A stretch of DNA of 64,000 nt from Cymodocea nodosa. Taxonomy: Eukaryota; Streptophyta; Magnoliopsida; Alismatales; Cymodoceaceae. Below are positions 11,247 to 23,699 of the stretch, in pieces. The stretch covers positions 14,528,001 to 14,592,000 of the forward strand of contig CM072343.1 in NCBI GenBank assembly GCA_036874045.1, given 5' to 3'. The position numbers were made by a program, and so were the translations under genes. The notes below the pieces were generated by a model. It searched no databases. It was not told the DNA's origin and saw nothing but the letters and a program-made list of their open reading frames with translations. The first letter of the stretch is position 1. Each line of letters starts with the position of its first letter.

Positions 11247-14200
11247 ATGGATAGTAATTTCAATTACCATAGTTCATATGATGCTTCATTTATGGTATTT
11301 TGTGCTAAATGTGGTTTAAATGATCATATTCTTGAGGATTGTCTTTTTTATATGTTAGATGATGATTTTAAAGTGTATGAGCATCCTGATTTATCCATAT
11401 CAGAAAATGAGAATTTGAACTTTAATGTACAAGCATTGCATGCTAAATTTCATGCTGATAATGTTGCCAATGCCAATTTTCATGATGTTATTACTATTGA
11501 TGATGATAATGATGGTTATAATGCTAATGTTGAGCTCAATAGAGCTATTGAAGAGGCTGAATTAGCTTTTCTGAACTTAGAGTTAGCAAGATGCTCTAAT
11601 GAACACCTTAATCCTAAAGCCCAAGTAGAGGAAAAGGTGGATGCCTTTGCAACTCTAAGAAGTGGTAAAGAGTGTATAAGTTCTAAGGTTGTTATAGAGC
11701 CATCTTCTAGTTCTATTAGCGATCCTAAGCCAGTGGTGATAGAGGATAAAGGTAAAGAGGTCTTAGATGATATGTCTAGTCCCTTAGACAATATAGCTCC
11801 ATTTCCCGAAAGGCTTAAGGATATAGAAATATATCATCAGAAGGAGGTATTAAAGAAATTTTTGAGCAAGTGAGGATTAACATTCCACTATTAGATGCAA
11901 TCCAACAAATTCCCTCTTATGCTAAATTTCTAAAAGAATTATGTACAAGGAAAAGGTCTAGGAAATTGCCTAAGAAAGTTTATTTAGCTGAAGTTATGAG
12001 TTCTTATTTTTTTGATAGCATTCCTAGAAAATATGGAGATCCTGGTACACCAACCATTTCTTGTACAATAGGAAACAAGTATTTTGACAAGGCCTTAATA
12101 GACTTAGGAGCTAGGGTTAATGTCATGTCTTCTAGTGTTTATGTGGACTTAGGATTGGATGGATTAAAGCTGACTAGCATTTTTATCCAATTAGCTGATA
12201 GGTTCATAAGAACCCCCTTAGGCATAATAGAAAATCTATTAATTAAAATTAAAGACTTTATCTACCCTATAGATTTTATAGTTTTAGAAAATCAACCATC
12301 ACATGGAAAGAAAGATTTTGTCCCTTTGATTTTGGGACGACCATTTTTAGCGACATCTGATACTGTGATAGGTTGTAGAGATGGATCATTGCATATTTCA
12401 TATGGTGATTCTAGGGTAGAGTTAAACATTTTTAGTTTCGAGTCTAGTTCCTCAAATGACGAAGTAAGTGTAAATTTAATAGAGATTTTAGATCAAGACT
12501 CTACATTAGATGACATTGTAGAAAATTCTTTATTAGAGTCTTTAGATTCTATAGAAGATGTGGTCAGTATAGATAGTATTCATAATGTAGATCTAGTATG
12601 GTCTAATGAATAATTAGGAGATAGGCTAGAAAATATTTTGAAACCGTCAATTATAGAACCACATGTACTAGAATTAAAACTTCTACCTAAAAATCTTAAA
12701 TATGTTTATTTAGGAGACAATGAGACTCTCCTTATTATCATTTCTGCTGAGTTATCTAGTGATCAGGAGAGGGCTTTATTAGTGGTTCTAAAAAGACATA
12801 AGGAGGCCATAGGATGGACCATGGCCGATATTAAAGGATTAAGTCCTAGTATAACTCAACATAGAATTAGGGTGGACCCTAATATAATTCCTACTAGAGA
12901 CTTTCAAAGAAGATTAAACCCTACCATGAAGGAGGTAGTTAAGAAAGAAATTCTTAAGTGGCTTGACCATGATATCATTTATCCTATTTCTGATAGTCCA
13001 TGGGTCAGTCCCCTTCATGTAGTACCCAAGAAATCAGGAATAATCGTAGTTGAAAATAGTCAGAAAGAATTAATACCTACTAGATTGCAAGCTGGGTGGT
13101 GTGTGTGTGTGGATTATAGGAAGTTGAATGTTGCCACTTGGAAGGATCATTTTCCTTTGCCTTTTGTAGATCAAATGTTAGAAAGATTAGCAAGGCAAGA
13201 ATTTTATTGCTTTCTAGACGGTTATTCTAGGTACAATCAGATTCCCGTAGCTCCTAAGCATCAACAGAAGAGTACATTCACTTGTCCTTTTGGTACGTTT
13301 GCATTCAAATGCATGCCGTTTGGTTTATGCAATGCACTAGCAAACTTTTAGAGATGCATGACAAGTGTCTTCTCTGATATGATTGATAGATTCTTAAAGA
13401 TCTTCATGGATGATCTTTCAGTCTATGGGGATTCTTTTGATTCTTGTTTGTCTCACCTAGAGACAGTTTTGATTAGATGTAAGGAGAAACACTTCATTCT
13501 GAACTGGGAGAAATGCTATTTCATGGTTCAGAAAGGAGTTGTTTTAGGACATATAGTGTCTAAGCAGGGTTTGGAAGTAGATCAAGCCAAAATAGATGTT
13601 ATTTTAGGTCTACCATTCCCTCAAAATATTAAGGATGTTAGAGCATTCCTTGGACATGCAGGTTTTTATAGAATGTTTATTAAAGACTTTAGTAAAATTA
13701 CTTGACCTTTGACGCAGTTGTTGACTAAGGACCATAAATTTGAATTTACATTAGAATATAGAAAGGCCTTTGATCAACTTAAGCTTGCATTGTCATCTGC
13801 ACCTATTGTCCATCCTCCGCGATGGGATCTGCCTTTTGAGCTGATATGTGATGCATCAGATTTTTACATTAGGTGTAGCTTTAGGACAGCATATAGATAG
13901 CTTACCTCAGGTAGTTTACCATGCTAGCAAAACTTTAAATCATGCCTAATTGAACTATACAGTGACGGAGAAAGAATTTCTAGCCGTAGTTTATGCATTA
14001 GAGAAATTTAGACCATATTTGCTAGGTTCTCATGTAATAGTATATACTGACCATTCTGCAATTAAGTATCTTCTTGCTAAGAAGGATGCGAAAGCACGTC
14101 TAATTAGATGGGTCCTTATGTTGCAAGAATTTGATATAGAGATTAGAAATAAGAAAGGATGTGAAAATGTTGTAGCAGACCACTTGTCTAGAATAGTTAT

Positions 14201-15560
14201 ACCACAAGATGAGATAGTTATAAACGATGCTTTTCCTAATGAGCAAGTTATGGCCTTCAATGGTGTTACTTGGTATGTTGATATCGTCAACTTTTTGGTG
14301 ACCAATCAAATGCCTAGTAAGTGGTCGGCTCAAGAGAAAAAGAGATTTTTAGCCAAGACTAGAGAATATTATTGGGATGATCCATATTTGTTCAAGTTTG
14401 GGCCTAATTGTGTGTTAAGGAGATGTATTCCTGACATTGAGGTTAGTAGTGTGCTTTCCTTTTGCCATGACCAAGCTGTAGGTGGTCATTTAGGTTCAAG
14501 GAAAATCGCTGCAAAGGTACTTCAGTGTGGTTTCTATTAGCCTACATTATTTAGGGATGCACATTCATTTGTTAAGCAGTGTGGTGAATGCTAGAAAGTG
14601 GGTAGGCTTACTAGAAAAAGTATGATGCCACTTTCACCTATTATAGAAGTTGAGTTGTTTGATATGTGGGGGATAGATTTTATGGGACCATTTCCAAATT
14701 CTAAGGGTTATCTATATATCCTTTTAGCCATAGATTATGTCTCCAAGTGGATTGAGGTTATTCCTACCCACACATGTGATTCAAAAGTAGTAATATCCTT
14801 TCTTAAGTCCAACATCTTTGCTCGATTTGGTATTCCTAGGGCTATAGTGAGTGATAGAGGAACACATTTTTGTAACAAGAGCTTTGAGGTATTAATGAGA
14901 AAATATGGGGTTACACATAAAATGGCTACTCCTTATCATCCACAAACAAATGGACAAGTTAAGAATGCTAATAGACAAATCAAAAGTATCTTAGAAAAGA
15001 CTGTTGGATCATCTAGGAAAGACTGGGTAGATAGATTAGATGAAGCTTTGTGGGATTACAGAACTGCCCATAAGTCTGTCCTAGGTATGTCTCCTTTCAA
15101 GACTGTATATGGTAAAGTCTGCCATTTGCTCGTAGAATTAGAACATAGAGCTATGTGGGCAATAAAACGATTTAATTTGGATTTAGAGGCAGCAAAGAAG
15201 AAGAGGAGACTAAACTTATCTGAATTGGAAGAAATCTATCATGAGGCATATGAGAATTCTAGAATTGCGAAAGAAAAGGCCAAAATATTTCATGATAAGC
15301 ATATCTTGAGGAGAGAATTTGTGATAGGCCAAAAGGTTCTATTATACAATTCAAGATTGCACATTTTTCCTAGGAAGTTTAGATCCTGATGGACCGGACC
15401 TTATTTAGTTACAAAAGTTTATCCCCATGGTGCAGTAGATATAGAAAATATGAAAAGTGGGGACATTTTTAAGGTTCATAGTCATCGATTGAAATTATTT
15501 TTATCTGATAAGAAGACATATAGTGGTGAAGAGATTACTTTAGATGAGTCTTCTTATACT
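11247..15560 (+). mobile_element. gag-pol coding remains of the young Athila element
   Basis: Recognisable parts in order: a Gag-type zinc knuckle C-x2-C-x4-H-x4-C near 11301-11343; an acidic linker; an aspartic protease (LIDLGARVNVM) near 12100; reverse transcriptase from about 12890, with a FMDD catalytic word near 13405 and WEKCYFMVQKGVVLGH near 13510; RNase H (CDASDF near 13850, [10 protein letters not shown] near 14050); an integrase HHCC zinc domain near 14440-14590; and the integrase core with GIDFMGP near 14670, SDRGTHF near 14855 and [10 protein letters not shown] near 14935. The RT words are those of Athila elements. The region is broken by about six or more interruptions and is a fossil. 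No envelope-like gene was recognised downstream. Confidence 0.9.
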
Positions 15561-17299
15561 TGAGCTAGGTTTGAATGCTTAATATTTTTAGCTCATCTTG
15601 TATTAGTAGTTTTATTTTTCTTGTTTTTTGTGTAGTGTGTTTGTAGTTTTATTTTTTATTTTTTTTTCCACTTCTGGTTGATGTTCTTTTCTTTGTTTTG
15701 CTGTATTTTTGTTTGTTTTTTTACATTTCCTTTTATAGAATTGTTTGATGTGTTTGTTCATGTTTTCAATTACGAATTCTTACTACAACGTAGGTATGCA
15801 TTTCGTTCTCCTTATATACTTTTATGCTTAGAATGTCCTCTTTCATATTGGTTGCATGCATGTAGGAGTCTGTTGCAATACTATCCTGCGTTTGTTGTGA
15901 CTATTTGTGCTCGTTTTGTGTTGATTGTTGTTTTTGTTTTGTTTTTGCTTCACAGGTTTACCAATTTCATACTTACGAGTACATTGGGGACAATGTACAA
16001 GATAGGTATGGGGGGGTGGCTGTGAAGTGTGTTTTGCATTTTGTGATTGACAATATTCCTATTAACGAACTACTCAATCTCCATTGTTTATTCTTAGGAA
16101 TGTTATTAGTTGCATCTTTTGTCGATTTATTTTTTATGTTTGGTGTCTTTTGTTGGCATACCTGAGGTCTTAATTAATGAAGTGCTTATTTAAGGTTTAT
16201 TAGTTGAACCTTAGAGGTAACACTAATAGGATAATACCCTTGAACCTAAAGGTAAGAACTTAAGAGTAAATTCAATTTTCATTCATATGTTTATTATATA
16301 TAGGTACTGCACAACCACGAGGCCTTAACTAAAAAAGAGCATAACTAGCTTATTCATTTTTGAAGTGAAGCTTAAGTAATAGTCTAAAGTGTTATCCAAT
16401 GTGTTGTCTCTCGAGAAGGGTAGTAAAAAGGGAATAAGGTGATTGCCCGTTCTTACAAAGGACACTTAGTAGCCAGGTATGGAGGCTAAGCAACCTCTTA
16501 ATATTCGCATAGAATCATGTTTCTAAGTAGGAGGTAGTCCTAAGGGTAGATGTAGGTAGAGAGTTAAAAAAAAAAAAAAGCAAGTTATAAAAGAAAAAAA
16601 AAAGAGAGAAAAAAAAGGCAAAAGAGAAAAAATAAAAGAAAAAGAAAACAAAAGAAAAAAAGAGAGGAATAAAATAAAAGAGACAATGTACTAGAGGATA
16701 AACTTTTGAAGATTATGTAAGTAACATGGATGGAGTGAGTAGGTTATTATGTGAATTTTTAGTTTTGGCCATTTCACTTACACCTATATATGTATGTACT
16801 TATTTTCTTAGGATGAAATGAGAATGAGCAATTAAGTTTAAACCTAAAAGGATAAGGGTGTTGGAATAAAGGTGGAGCCAAAAAGGTTAAACTAGAAACT
16901 TTGTAAGTAACTTCATGCATGTTTAAGTAATCTTGGGTATGTCAACTTTTGTCCTTGTTATGTGTATGTTTGTGATTTGTGATGTTTTGTTCATTTTCTT
17001 TTGTTTTGACTTTTGTTTTAGTGTGTTTTTGTTTTTGTTTTTGAGTTTTTGGATTTTGTGGGTTATTCGTTGAAAACCCTCCGGAGACAACACTCCGCCT
17101 CTAGGGTGACCTAGGGGTTTAACGGCTTGTTGCATAGGCTAAATGCAACCATAATTCCTATGAAAGTGAGTTAGGATTTCTATTTTTAAATGTCATTGTG
17201 TTTTGAATAAAGTCATTCATTCATTTAGCATTTGTATGTTTTGTTCATTTTAGCTTAGATTTTGCTAAGGGACTAGCAAAGTTTAGGTATGGGGGAATT
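15561..17299 (+). other. 3' non-coding region of the young Athila element
   Basis: No domain is seen in these 1.7 kb. It holds T-rich sequence (15600-15760), a perfect short hairpin and G tract (15979-16019), a long purine-rich stretch of A and AG runs (16566-16690), and the final polypurine tract GGTATGGGGGAATT just before the 3' LTR. Athila elements often carry an envelope-like frame here; the open frames present are short, T-rich and hydrophobic, and do not support one. Confidence 0.6.
15979..16019 (+). promoter_or_regulatory. Hairpin followed by internal polypurine-like G tract
   Basis: GTACATTG-GGGA-CAATGTAC (15979-15998) is a perfect 8-bp-arm inverted repeat with a 4-base loop. Nine bases further on comes AGGTATGGGGGGG, nearly the same as the terminal polypurine tract AGGTATGGGGGAA at 17285-17297. 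It looks like a second, internal polypurine tract, as known in several large plant Ty3/gypsy lineages. Confidence 0.55.
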
Positions 17300-19067
17300 T
17301 GTATAGATGATATTTGTGTACATTTTTATATGATAATTCATGCATTCTATGTCTTGAAACTCAAGTTATATGCACTTATACAAGAAAATACATGTTAATC
17401 ACATTTTTATGACATTGCATGAATATGTGCACAAATGCACCCCTTTAATGCAATTTTCACGAAACATATTATATGTTCATATGCTTGAATGTATGATTTA
17501 ATAATTTTTAGGCCAAGAAATAGATTTTAAAGGTCATCAAGGTATTGAAATAATTTGATATGGCCACATATATTTTATACACTATGGTTATGAACTTGTG
17601 GACATTAAATGCAATAATGTGACATTGGTTATGATTAATTTTAAATACATGTTATTAATTGATTCATTCATGGATGAAATTACATTTCACATTTGTAAAC
17701 ATGTTAAAATGAATGTTACATACCTTAGAAATAAATATATTTCAAGTTCACAACTAGAGTTATTTTTGGCATGTATTACTAACATTACATGCATGAGTTA
17801 AATGGAATTTGTTATAGGTGAATGTTGGCCCTTGGATCAAGCTTTGGGATAATCAACTCTTGGATGATCAAAAATCTCTATAAATAGGCCTTGTATCCCA
17901 CAAGTTTTCTTCCCTCTCCAACTCCAAAATTCGGAATCCCCCTTGGTGCTCCAAGCAAGGAGGTGAAGGAGCTCCACTCATGGTGATTTCTCTTCCAAAC
18001 GGCTCTTGGAGGTAGGTCTCTCCCTTCCCTTATTCTCTCCACTTCCTTCTCCGGCGTTCTTCACCATTAGGGAGGTTGAATTGCTGCTGCAATTACTCCT
18101 TGAGGAGTTGAATCCGTGGAGGAGAGAAGCCTTGGAGAAGACAAGTTGAGGTGTAGTGAAGTATCTTCAAGAGTGCACTCCCTTATTCTACACGTTGCTG
18201 CATTCCGTTCGGCATTGGACCTCCAATCCGTGGAAGGAACAAGTTGCATTAGGCGTGGAGAATTGGTGGAGAAGGTAGACATCTTTGGTGGCTGAAGCAA
18301 GGAGGTGACGTCCCTTGTGGCAAGATCATTGGAGATGTGAGCTTAAGGTGAGGAGATGGACTATGAGTTGAGATGGAGTTGTTTGTATTTCCTGTTTTGA
18401 TGTTGTTTGTTTGTTATGTGTTCATTCTATGTTTTCCACGTATTTCCCTTTATTGTAATGTTGAATTCTTGTTGTTATTTCAATGTTTTTGAATTCTAAG
18501 TTTAGTTTGAGTTGTTGCCCTTTATGTGTCTTTGTATGGATTCTTCTCAAATGTTTGTTCCTCTAACTCTAACATAGTTTAGACATTTTTTACTTAACTC
18601 TAACCTTTTGATTTACTTGATTTGGATTGTATGTAGCTTATACTTAGTAGATTAGAGCATACATGGATTTAGATGTATGGTTATAAGTCCATGTATGCTA
18701 GTTTTGTAGTAGAATTAGTAGTTTGATGTAGTGTAATTTTATTTTCTATTTTTGTAGTGTAATAATTATTGTGTGATGTTTTCTCTTGAGTGATGGATAG
18801 AGAGGGGCATGAATGAGGTTTCTCATTACTGATTCAACTCTATATGAAGTCATTTCTACCATCCACATAATTGTTAAGGCAAACATGTGATGAGAATGCA
18901 TTTACACAAGGCATATCTATAAACTCTAGTGAATTTTATGTTTAATTGCTGGTCTCTGTGGATTCAACCCATTCTTGCATGCTTTCTATAATTGACTTCG
19001 TGTGCTTGCGGTTATAAATATTAAAACTTGGTTGTGTGTTAATTTCATAACATATAAACCCCAAACA
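17300..19067 (+). repeat. 3' LTR of the young Athila element
   Basis: A 1768-bp uninterrupted LTR from TGTATAGATG to CCCCAAACA, preceded by the polypurine tract and followed by target duplication ACTAG. Promoter-like sequence CTATAAATAGG lies near 17879. It serves as the reference for dissecting the interrupted 5' LTR. Confidence 0.9.
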
Positions 19068-19072
19068 ACTAG

Positions 19073-19693
19073 TAATTGAGAAGAGAAAAGAAAACTCGTT
19101 CAGAGAACTGGAAGGAGAAGCAACTAATTAAACTTCATCTGTCAATAACTATTTATTTAGAGCAAAGCTTCAGACTGGTATGTAATTAAATTTCTACAAT
19201 TTACTTTATGTTAAGAGTTTATGAGCACATGAACTCGTTCTTCTAGCACTAAATGATTAGTAAGAACACTTACATAGGATTATTTAATATAGAGGCATAC
19301 TGAAATATTTTCTGAAACAGACATTAACGAAATTCTTAAGAGTGTAGCTAACCTTTCTTTAAAGGAGAACGAAGACATAGCTGCTCTAGTAGAAAAATCA
19401 TTAGGGGAAATTCTATACATTGAACTAGTTGATGAACTTTCACGCATTCGATTACCAAACTTTGAGGGAGATGGTTTGAACTGAAATCTAATTATATTAG
19501 TCAATTACCACACTTCATGTATTAGAAAGAGAAGACGCCTATTATTTCCTTAGAGAATTTAATGAAGTTTGTCAAATTATAAAAATGTCGAACATGAGTA
19601 TTGATATTATCAAACTTAGATATATCCCTTTTACTTTAAAAGACACAGCTAAGAGATCGTTATATACTCTGTCATCTAATTCAATTTCTACAT
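19073..19693 (+). mobile_element. Partial Athila-type gag leader and gag start (first copy)
   Basis: This aligns over its whole length with 23712-24333, including gag words such as NLSLKEN and RLPNFEG. It continues leftward into 5100-5187 across the young element. It stops abruptly at 19693, where sequence switches to antisense pol. Broken; about 620 bp remain. Confidence 0.75.
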
Positions 19694-22112
19694 AATCCAT
19701 TTAGATTTCAACCTCAACAATAGGATTAAAATGCATCATATTCCTCTTTGATATTCTTCCTATTTGTTGACATCTTAAACAACTTAAGTAATATTTATGA
19801 GCATCTTTGAATAGTGTTGGCCAATAAAATCCACATTGTAGAATTTTTGCAGCAGTTTTCCCTGAACCAAAATGCCCTCCACATGCTTGGTCATGGCAGA
19901 AAGACAATATACTTTGATATTCAGTTTCTGGAACACACCTCCTTAAAACCAAATCAAGACATTTCTTAAATAAGTATGGGTCTTCCAAATAGTAATATTT
20001 TACTCTTGAAAAGAACAATTTCTTATCCTATCTATTCCAATCCTCAAGTGTTAAATCAGTAACTAAGTAATTAACTATGTCTGCATACCAAGGCATTATG
20101 TTGATGGTCATTAATTGTTCATCAGGAAAATCATCCTTAATTTCAATATTTGATTTTTCTATTTGTAATCTTGATAAATGATCTGCTACCACATTCTCAC
20201 AACCTTTTTTATCTTTAATTTCTAGATCAAATTCTTATAATAATAATATCCATTGGAACAATCTAGGTTTAGTCTCTTTCTTTGCTATTAGGTGTTTTAA
20301 AGTTGAATAATTCGTGTATACTATCACTTTAGCTCCAATCAGATATTATCTAAACTTTTCTAAGGCAAACACAACAGCTAACAGCTCTTTTTCAGTAGTT
20401 GTATAATTAACTTGAGCATCATTTAATGTTTTGCTTACATAATGAATCACTCTAGGAGATTTTTCTATCTTCTGTCCCAACACTGCTCCTACAGCAAAAT
20501 CAGATGCATCACACATTAATTCAAATGGATGGCTCCAATCAGGTGCTTGTATTATAGGAGTTGAAATTAAGCTAGTCTTAAACTTGAAAAATGCTTCTTT
20601 GCAATTTTTATCAAAGTTGAATAGGACATCTTTTAATAAATTAGTTAAAGGTCTAGGTATTTTGCTAAAATCTTTAATAAATCTTCTATAAAATCCAGCA
20701 TATCCTAGAAATGATCTAATATCTTTTACTGATTTAGGTTCTGGTAGATTAGAAATTATTTCTATTTTAGCTTTATCTACTTCCAACCCTTTCTTTGAAA
20801 CAACATGTCCCAAGACTATTCCTTGTTTAACCATGAAATGACATTTTTCCCAATTTAGAACCAAACTTTTTTCTACACAGTGTTTTAATACTTGGTCTAA
20901 ATTATTTAAACATACTTCATATGAAGTTCCATAAATAGTAAAATCATCCATAAATATTTCTAAAAATCTTCAGTCATTCTAGTGAATATGCCCTACGTAC
21001 ACCTTTGAAAGGTGGCTAGCGCATTGCATAATCCAAATGGCATTCTCTTAAAAGCATAAGTTCCATTAGGATAGGTGAAAGTTGTTTTCTCTTGATCCTC
21101 TAATGCTACTGGAACTTGGTTATATCCTGAATACTCATCTAGGAAACAAAAATATTCTTGCCTTACTAATTTCTCTAGTATTTGATCTATGAAAGGTAAG
21201 GGAAAATGATCTTTCCTAATCACAACATTCAGTTTTCTATAGTCTATACACACTCTCCAAGCTAATTGAATTCTAATACGTATCAAGTCCTGACTTTCAT
21301 TCCTAATAACTATTAATCCTGATTTCTTGGGAACTACATGGATAGAACTAACCTATGAGCTATCACAAATCAAATAAATTAGGTCATTATCTAACCATTT
21401 CACTATTTCTTTCCTGACTACTTCTTTAAGGTTTGGATTTAATCTCCTCTCAAGCATTCTAACTAGTTTAGCATTCTCTTCTAAATATATGTAGTGACAA
21501 CATAAAGTTGCACTTGACCCTTTTATATTAGTCATAGTCCATCCTATTACCTCTTTATAAGTTTTTACTACATCATTTAATTTAGAAATTTGATCCTCTT
21601 TTAAATTTGAAGCAATAATGATTGGACATGTTCATTTTTCTTCCAAAAATATATAGGTTAATTCAAGAGGTAAAGGTTTTAAATCTAAATGTTACCCATC
21701 AGAAGCTAGAGCTTCTAATTGAACATTTTCATTTTCTATATAAATCTCTTCTTGATCTCCTTCTACATTTATGCTTTCACTTTCTTCTAAATTTTTAGAA
21801 TTTAGTTGCCTATTTAGTTCTTCTTGAATCAGATCATTTAGCATATCTCATTCATCCTCTAAAAAGTCTATAGTATGTAAGGACATTTCTAACTCCTCAA
21901 ACTTTTCTGGTTTGAAAATGTTTAATTGAGTATCCTCATTACCATATGCTAACTTCATCACTCCAATTTTACAATTTATAACAGTCCCTGATCTTGCTAA
22001 GAATGGTCTTCCCAAAATTAAAGATGTGTCATGATTTTGATGATTGTTTGTGTTTGGCCAGCACGACACCAAAAAACTTGTATTGTATCTCCAGCAACGC
22101 ACCAGAAAAACT
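19694..22112 (-). mobile_element. Antisense pol of a second minus-strand Athila-type element
   Basis: Minus-strand parts from right to left: PBS 22088-22104, end of protease (LILGRPFLARSGTVI) near 22020, reverse transcriptase from about 21530 with MDDFTIYGTSYEVCL near 20950 and NWEKCHFMVKQGIVLGH near 20850, RNase H near 20500-20200, and the integrase zinc domain near 19920-19760. The right half is very close to 1-1000, so it is the same family as the element at 1-4372. No gag lies between PBS and protease. The block ends at 19694 against a plus-strand gag fragment. Broken several times. Confidence 0.85.
22088..22104 (-). other. Primer-binding site of the second minus-strand element
   Basis: The minus strand reads TGGTGCGTTGCTGGAGA, a degenerate tRNA-Asp-type site, 8 bp from the LTR edge at 22113. 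Confidence 0.55.
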
Positions 22113-23699
22113 TGGATTTGTTAACTTCTATTTTTACTTAGTTAATTTATCTTTATGCCTATTCTTTTTTTAGAAGAAAACAAACAACCTCTCACACAAA
22201 TTAGATATTAATTCCAATTTGTATTTTAGCTGCAAGTGCACAGTATCTATTGTATTAGTATGCAAGTATAGGTTAATCCCATAGGGAATTGCTTAAGAAT
22301 TGAGAATTGTTCCATTTTTTTAACAATCAAATTATATATTCAATAAGCTCTCCATTGAGTTACAGTTATCTCAACGGATAAAGTTCGTTTAGTTATGGCT
22401 AACTCAACGAACTAACCTCATGGACTTAAGTTAACTCCACGAGCCTATATTTCCTAGTTAATACTACTATTTACAGAGGAACTCGGCCAACCATTGGGCG
22501 GTTCCACAGATTGTAAATAACATCAATTAAGCTCTTTAATGTTAGTAAACATTGGATTTATCATTAGGCAATACTAACATTCAGATAATTCAAACAGTAA
22601 CCATTAAAACCTTTAAGTCTTTTGAACAAACCAATTTCAGTAAACTGTAAAACTAAAACAAACATAAAACAATCACAACACTGACAAAGATAACATTAAT
22701 CATGATACAACACAAACAATACAACACTCAAATACAAAATACAATCGCAGATAAGTTGTTTTTGGTATTTTTGTTTTAATATGAACATGGAAATGGGCGA
22801 AAGGTGAAATGTAAAGTAATCTCAGTTGACAGTAAATACTTCTGTCACTACATACGACGCGATTACACCACTGAAAATTAAACCACTTATAATTCTGTCT
22901 CCTCTTTCTATAGAATTGCGAGTCCAGAATTGCAAGATGATCTCCTCTTCAGCATACAGGCATCAACCTGAAGCCAAGGCTAGAAGCTTTACGATCTCCT
23001 GAAATATGAGTCGGCGCTTGGTGAAAATGGTTTCCCTTCCCGCGACGCGATCACTCCTCACAGTGGTTGTCAAGCACTATGTTTGACTCAGAATCGACCC
23101 GACATCAGGAAAGTATCCTCACAGACCTCCGATGGTTGGTGATAAGGTGGTGATAATGTGGTGATGAAAATGGTTGGTGTGGTACTTCAGAGAATTGTCG
23201 ACACTGTCTGTAGAAAGATCGGTGCTCCTTCTCTGTACACACTGGCTATACTCATCGATCACACACCCTTTACTTCTTTTTCTTCTTTTCTTTTATATTT
23301 CTTTAATGGTAACTACTTCTACTTGAATGGTCAGTTGGATTTCCTTCATTCATATCAACGACGATGCTTTCTTCTTCCTTCGATGAGTGAATTCCTGCAT
23401 GATACGTGCAATCGTGGTTTTTCCTTCCAACTGTTCTGTTTCTACAACCGCTACAGTGGCATATTAGAAAATAAATAGTTTGTGGAGTTATAGATAACTC
23501 AACGGACTTACCTCGTTGATTTAACTATAAAACACATGCATAAATTTAACTATCCGATGCTTAGGTGCATTTCAGATACTTATAAACTTAACTATCTGAT
23601 GCCCAAATGCATTTCGGATAGTTACCGATAACTCACCGATATATAACTTAAGTAAATCTACTAGATCTCGACACGTGTACTTCAGGAAATAATTATTTA
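22113..23699 (-). repeat. LTR of family TGTTTAG, copy L2, 5' part missing
   Basis: It aligns with copies L3 and L7 from the PBS-proximal end at 22113 to about 23699. The usual TGTTTAGAATG start is absent, and the copy abuts plus-strand gag leader. It contains the GTTGAGTT palindromes (22360-22450, 23470-23520) and one CGGATAGTTA/TAACTCACCG hairpin unit with CACGTG near 23676. Confidence 0.75.

Larger units (their letters stand above)
5188..19067 (+). mobile_element. Athila-lineage Ty3/gypsy element, structurally complete but broken
   Basis: Both LTRs start TGTATA and end CCCCAAACA. The element is bounded by a perfect 5-bp target duplication, ACTAG, at 5183-5187 and 19068-19072. Order of parts: 5' LTR 5188-10330, PBS 10337-10354, leader to about 11246, gag zinc-knuckle region, protease, reverse transcriptase, RNase H, integrase, a 1.7-kb 3' non-coding region with two polypurine tracts, 3' LTR 17300-19067. 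The coding region carries roughly half a dozen or more interruptions. In the first 720 aligned LTR bases I count about 13 differences (roughly 2%), which suggests an insertion of well under 2 million years at usual plant rates. The 5' LTR is swollen by two nested insertions. Confidence 0.9.

Noticed and set aside
15678-16165. Hydrophobic open frames downstream of integrase, considered as an envelope-like gene
   Set aside because: They arise from T-rich sequence, are short and overlapping, and lack a signal peptide-coiled coil-transmembrane layout; they also overlap the internal polypurine tract.
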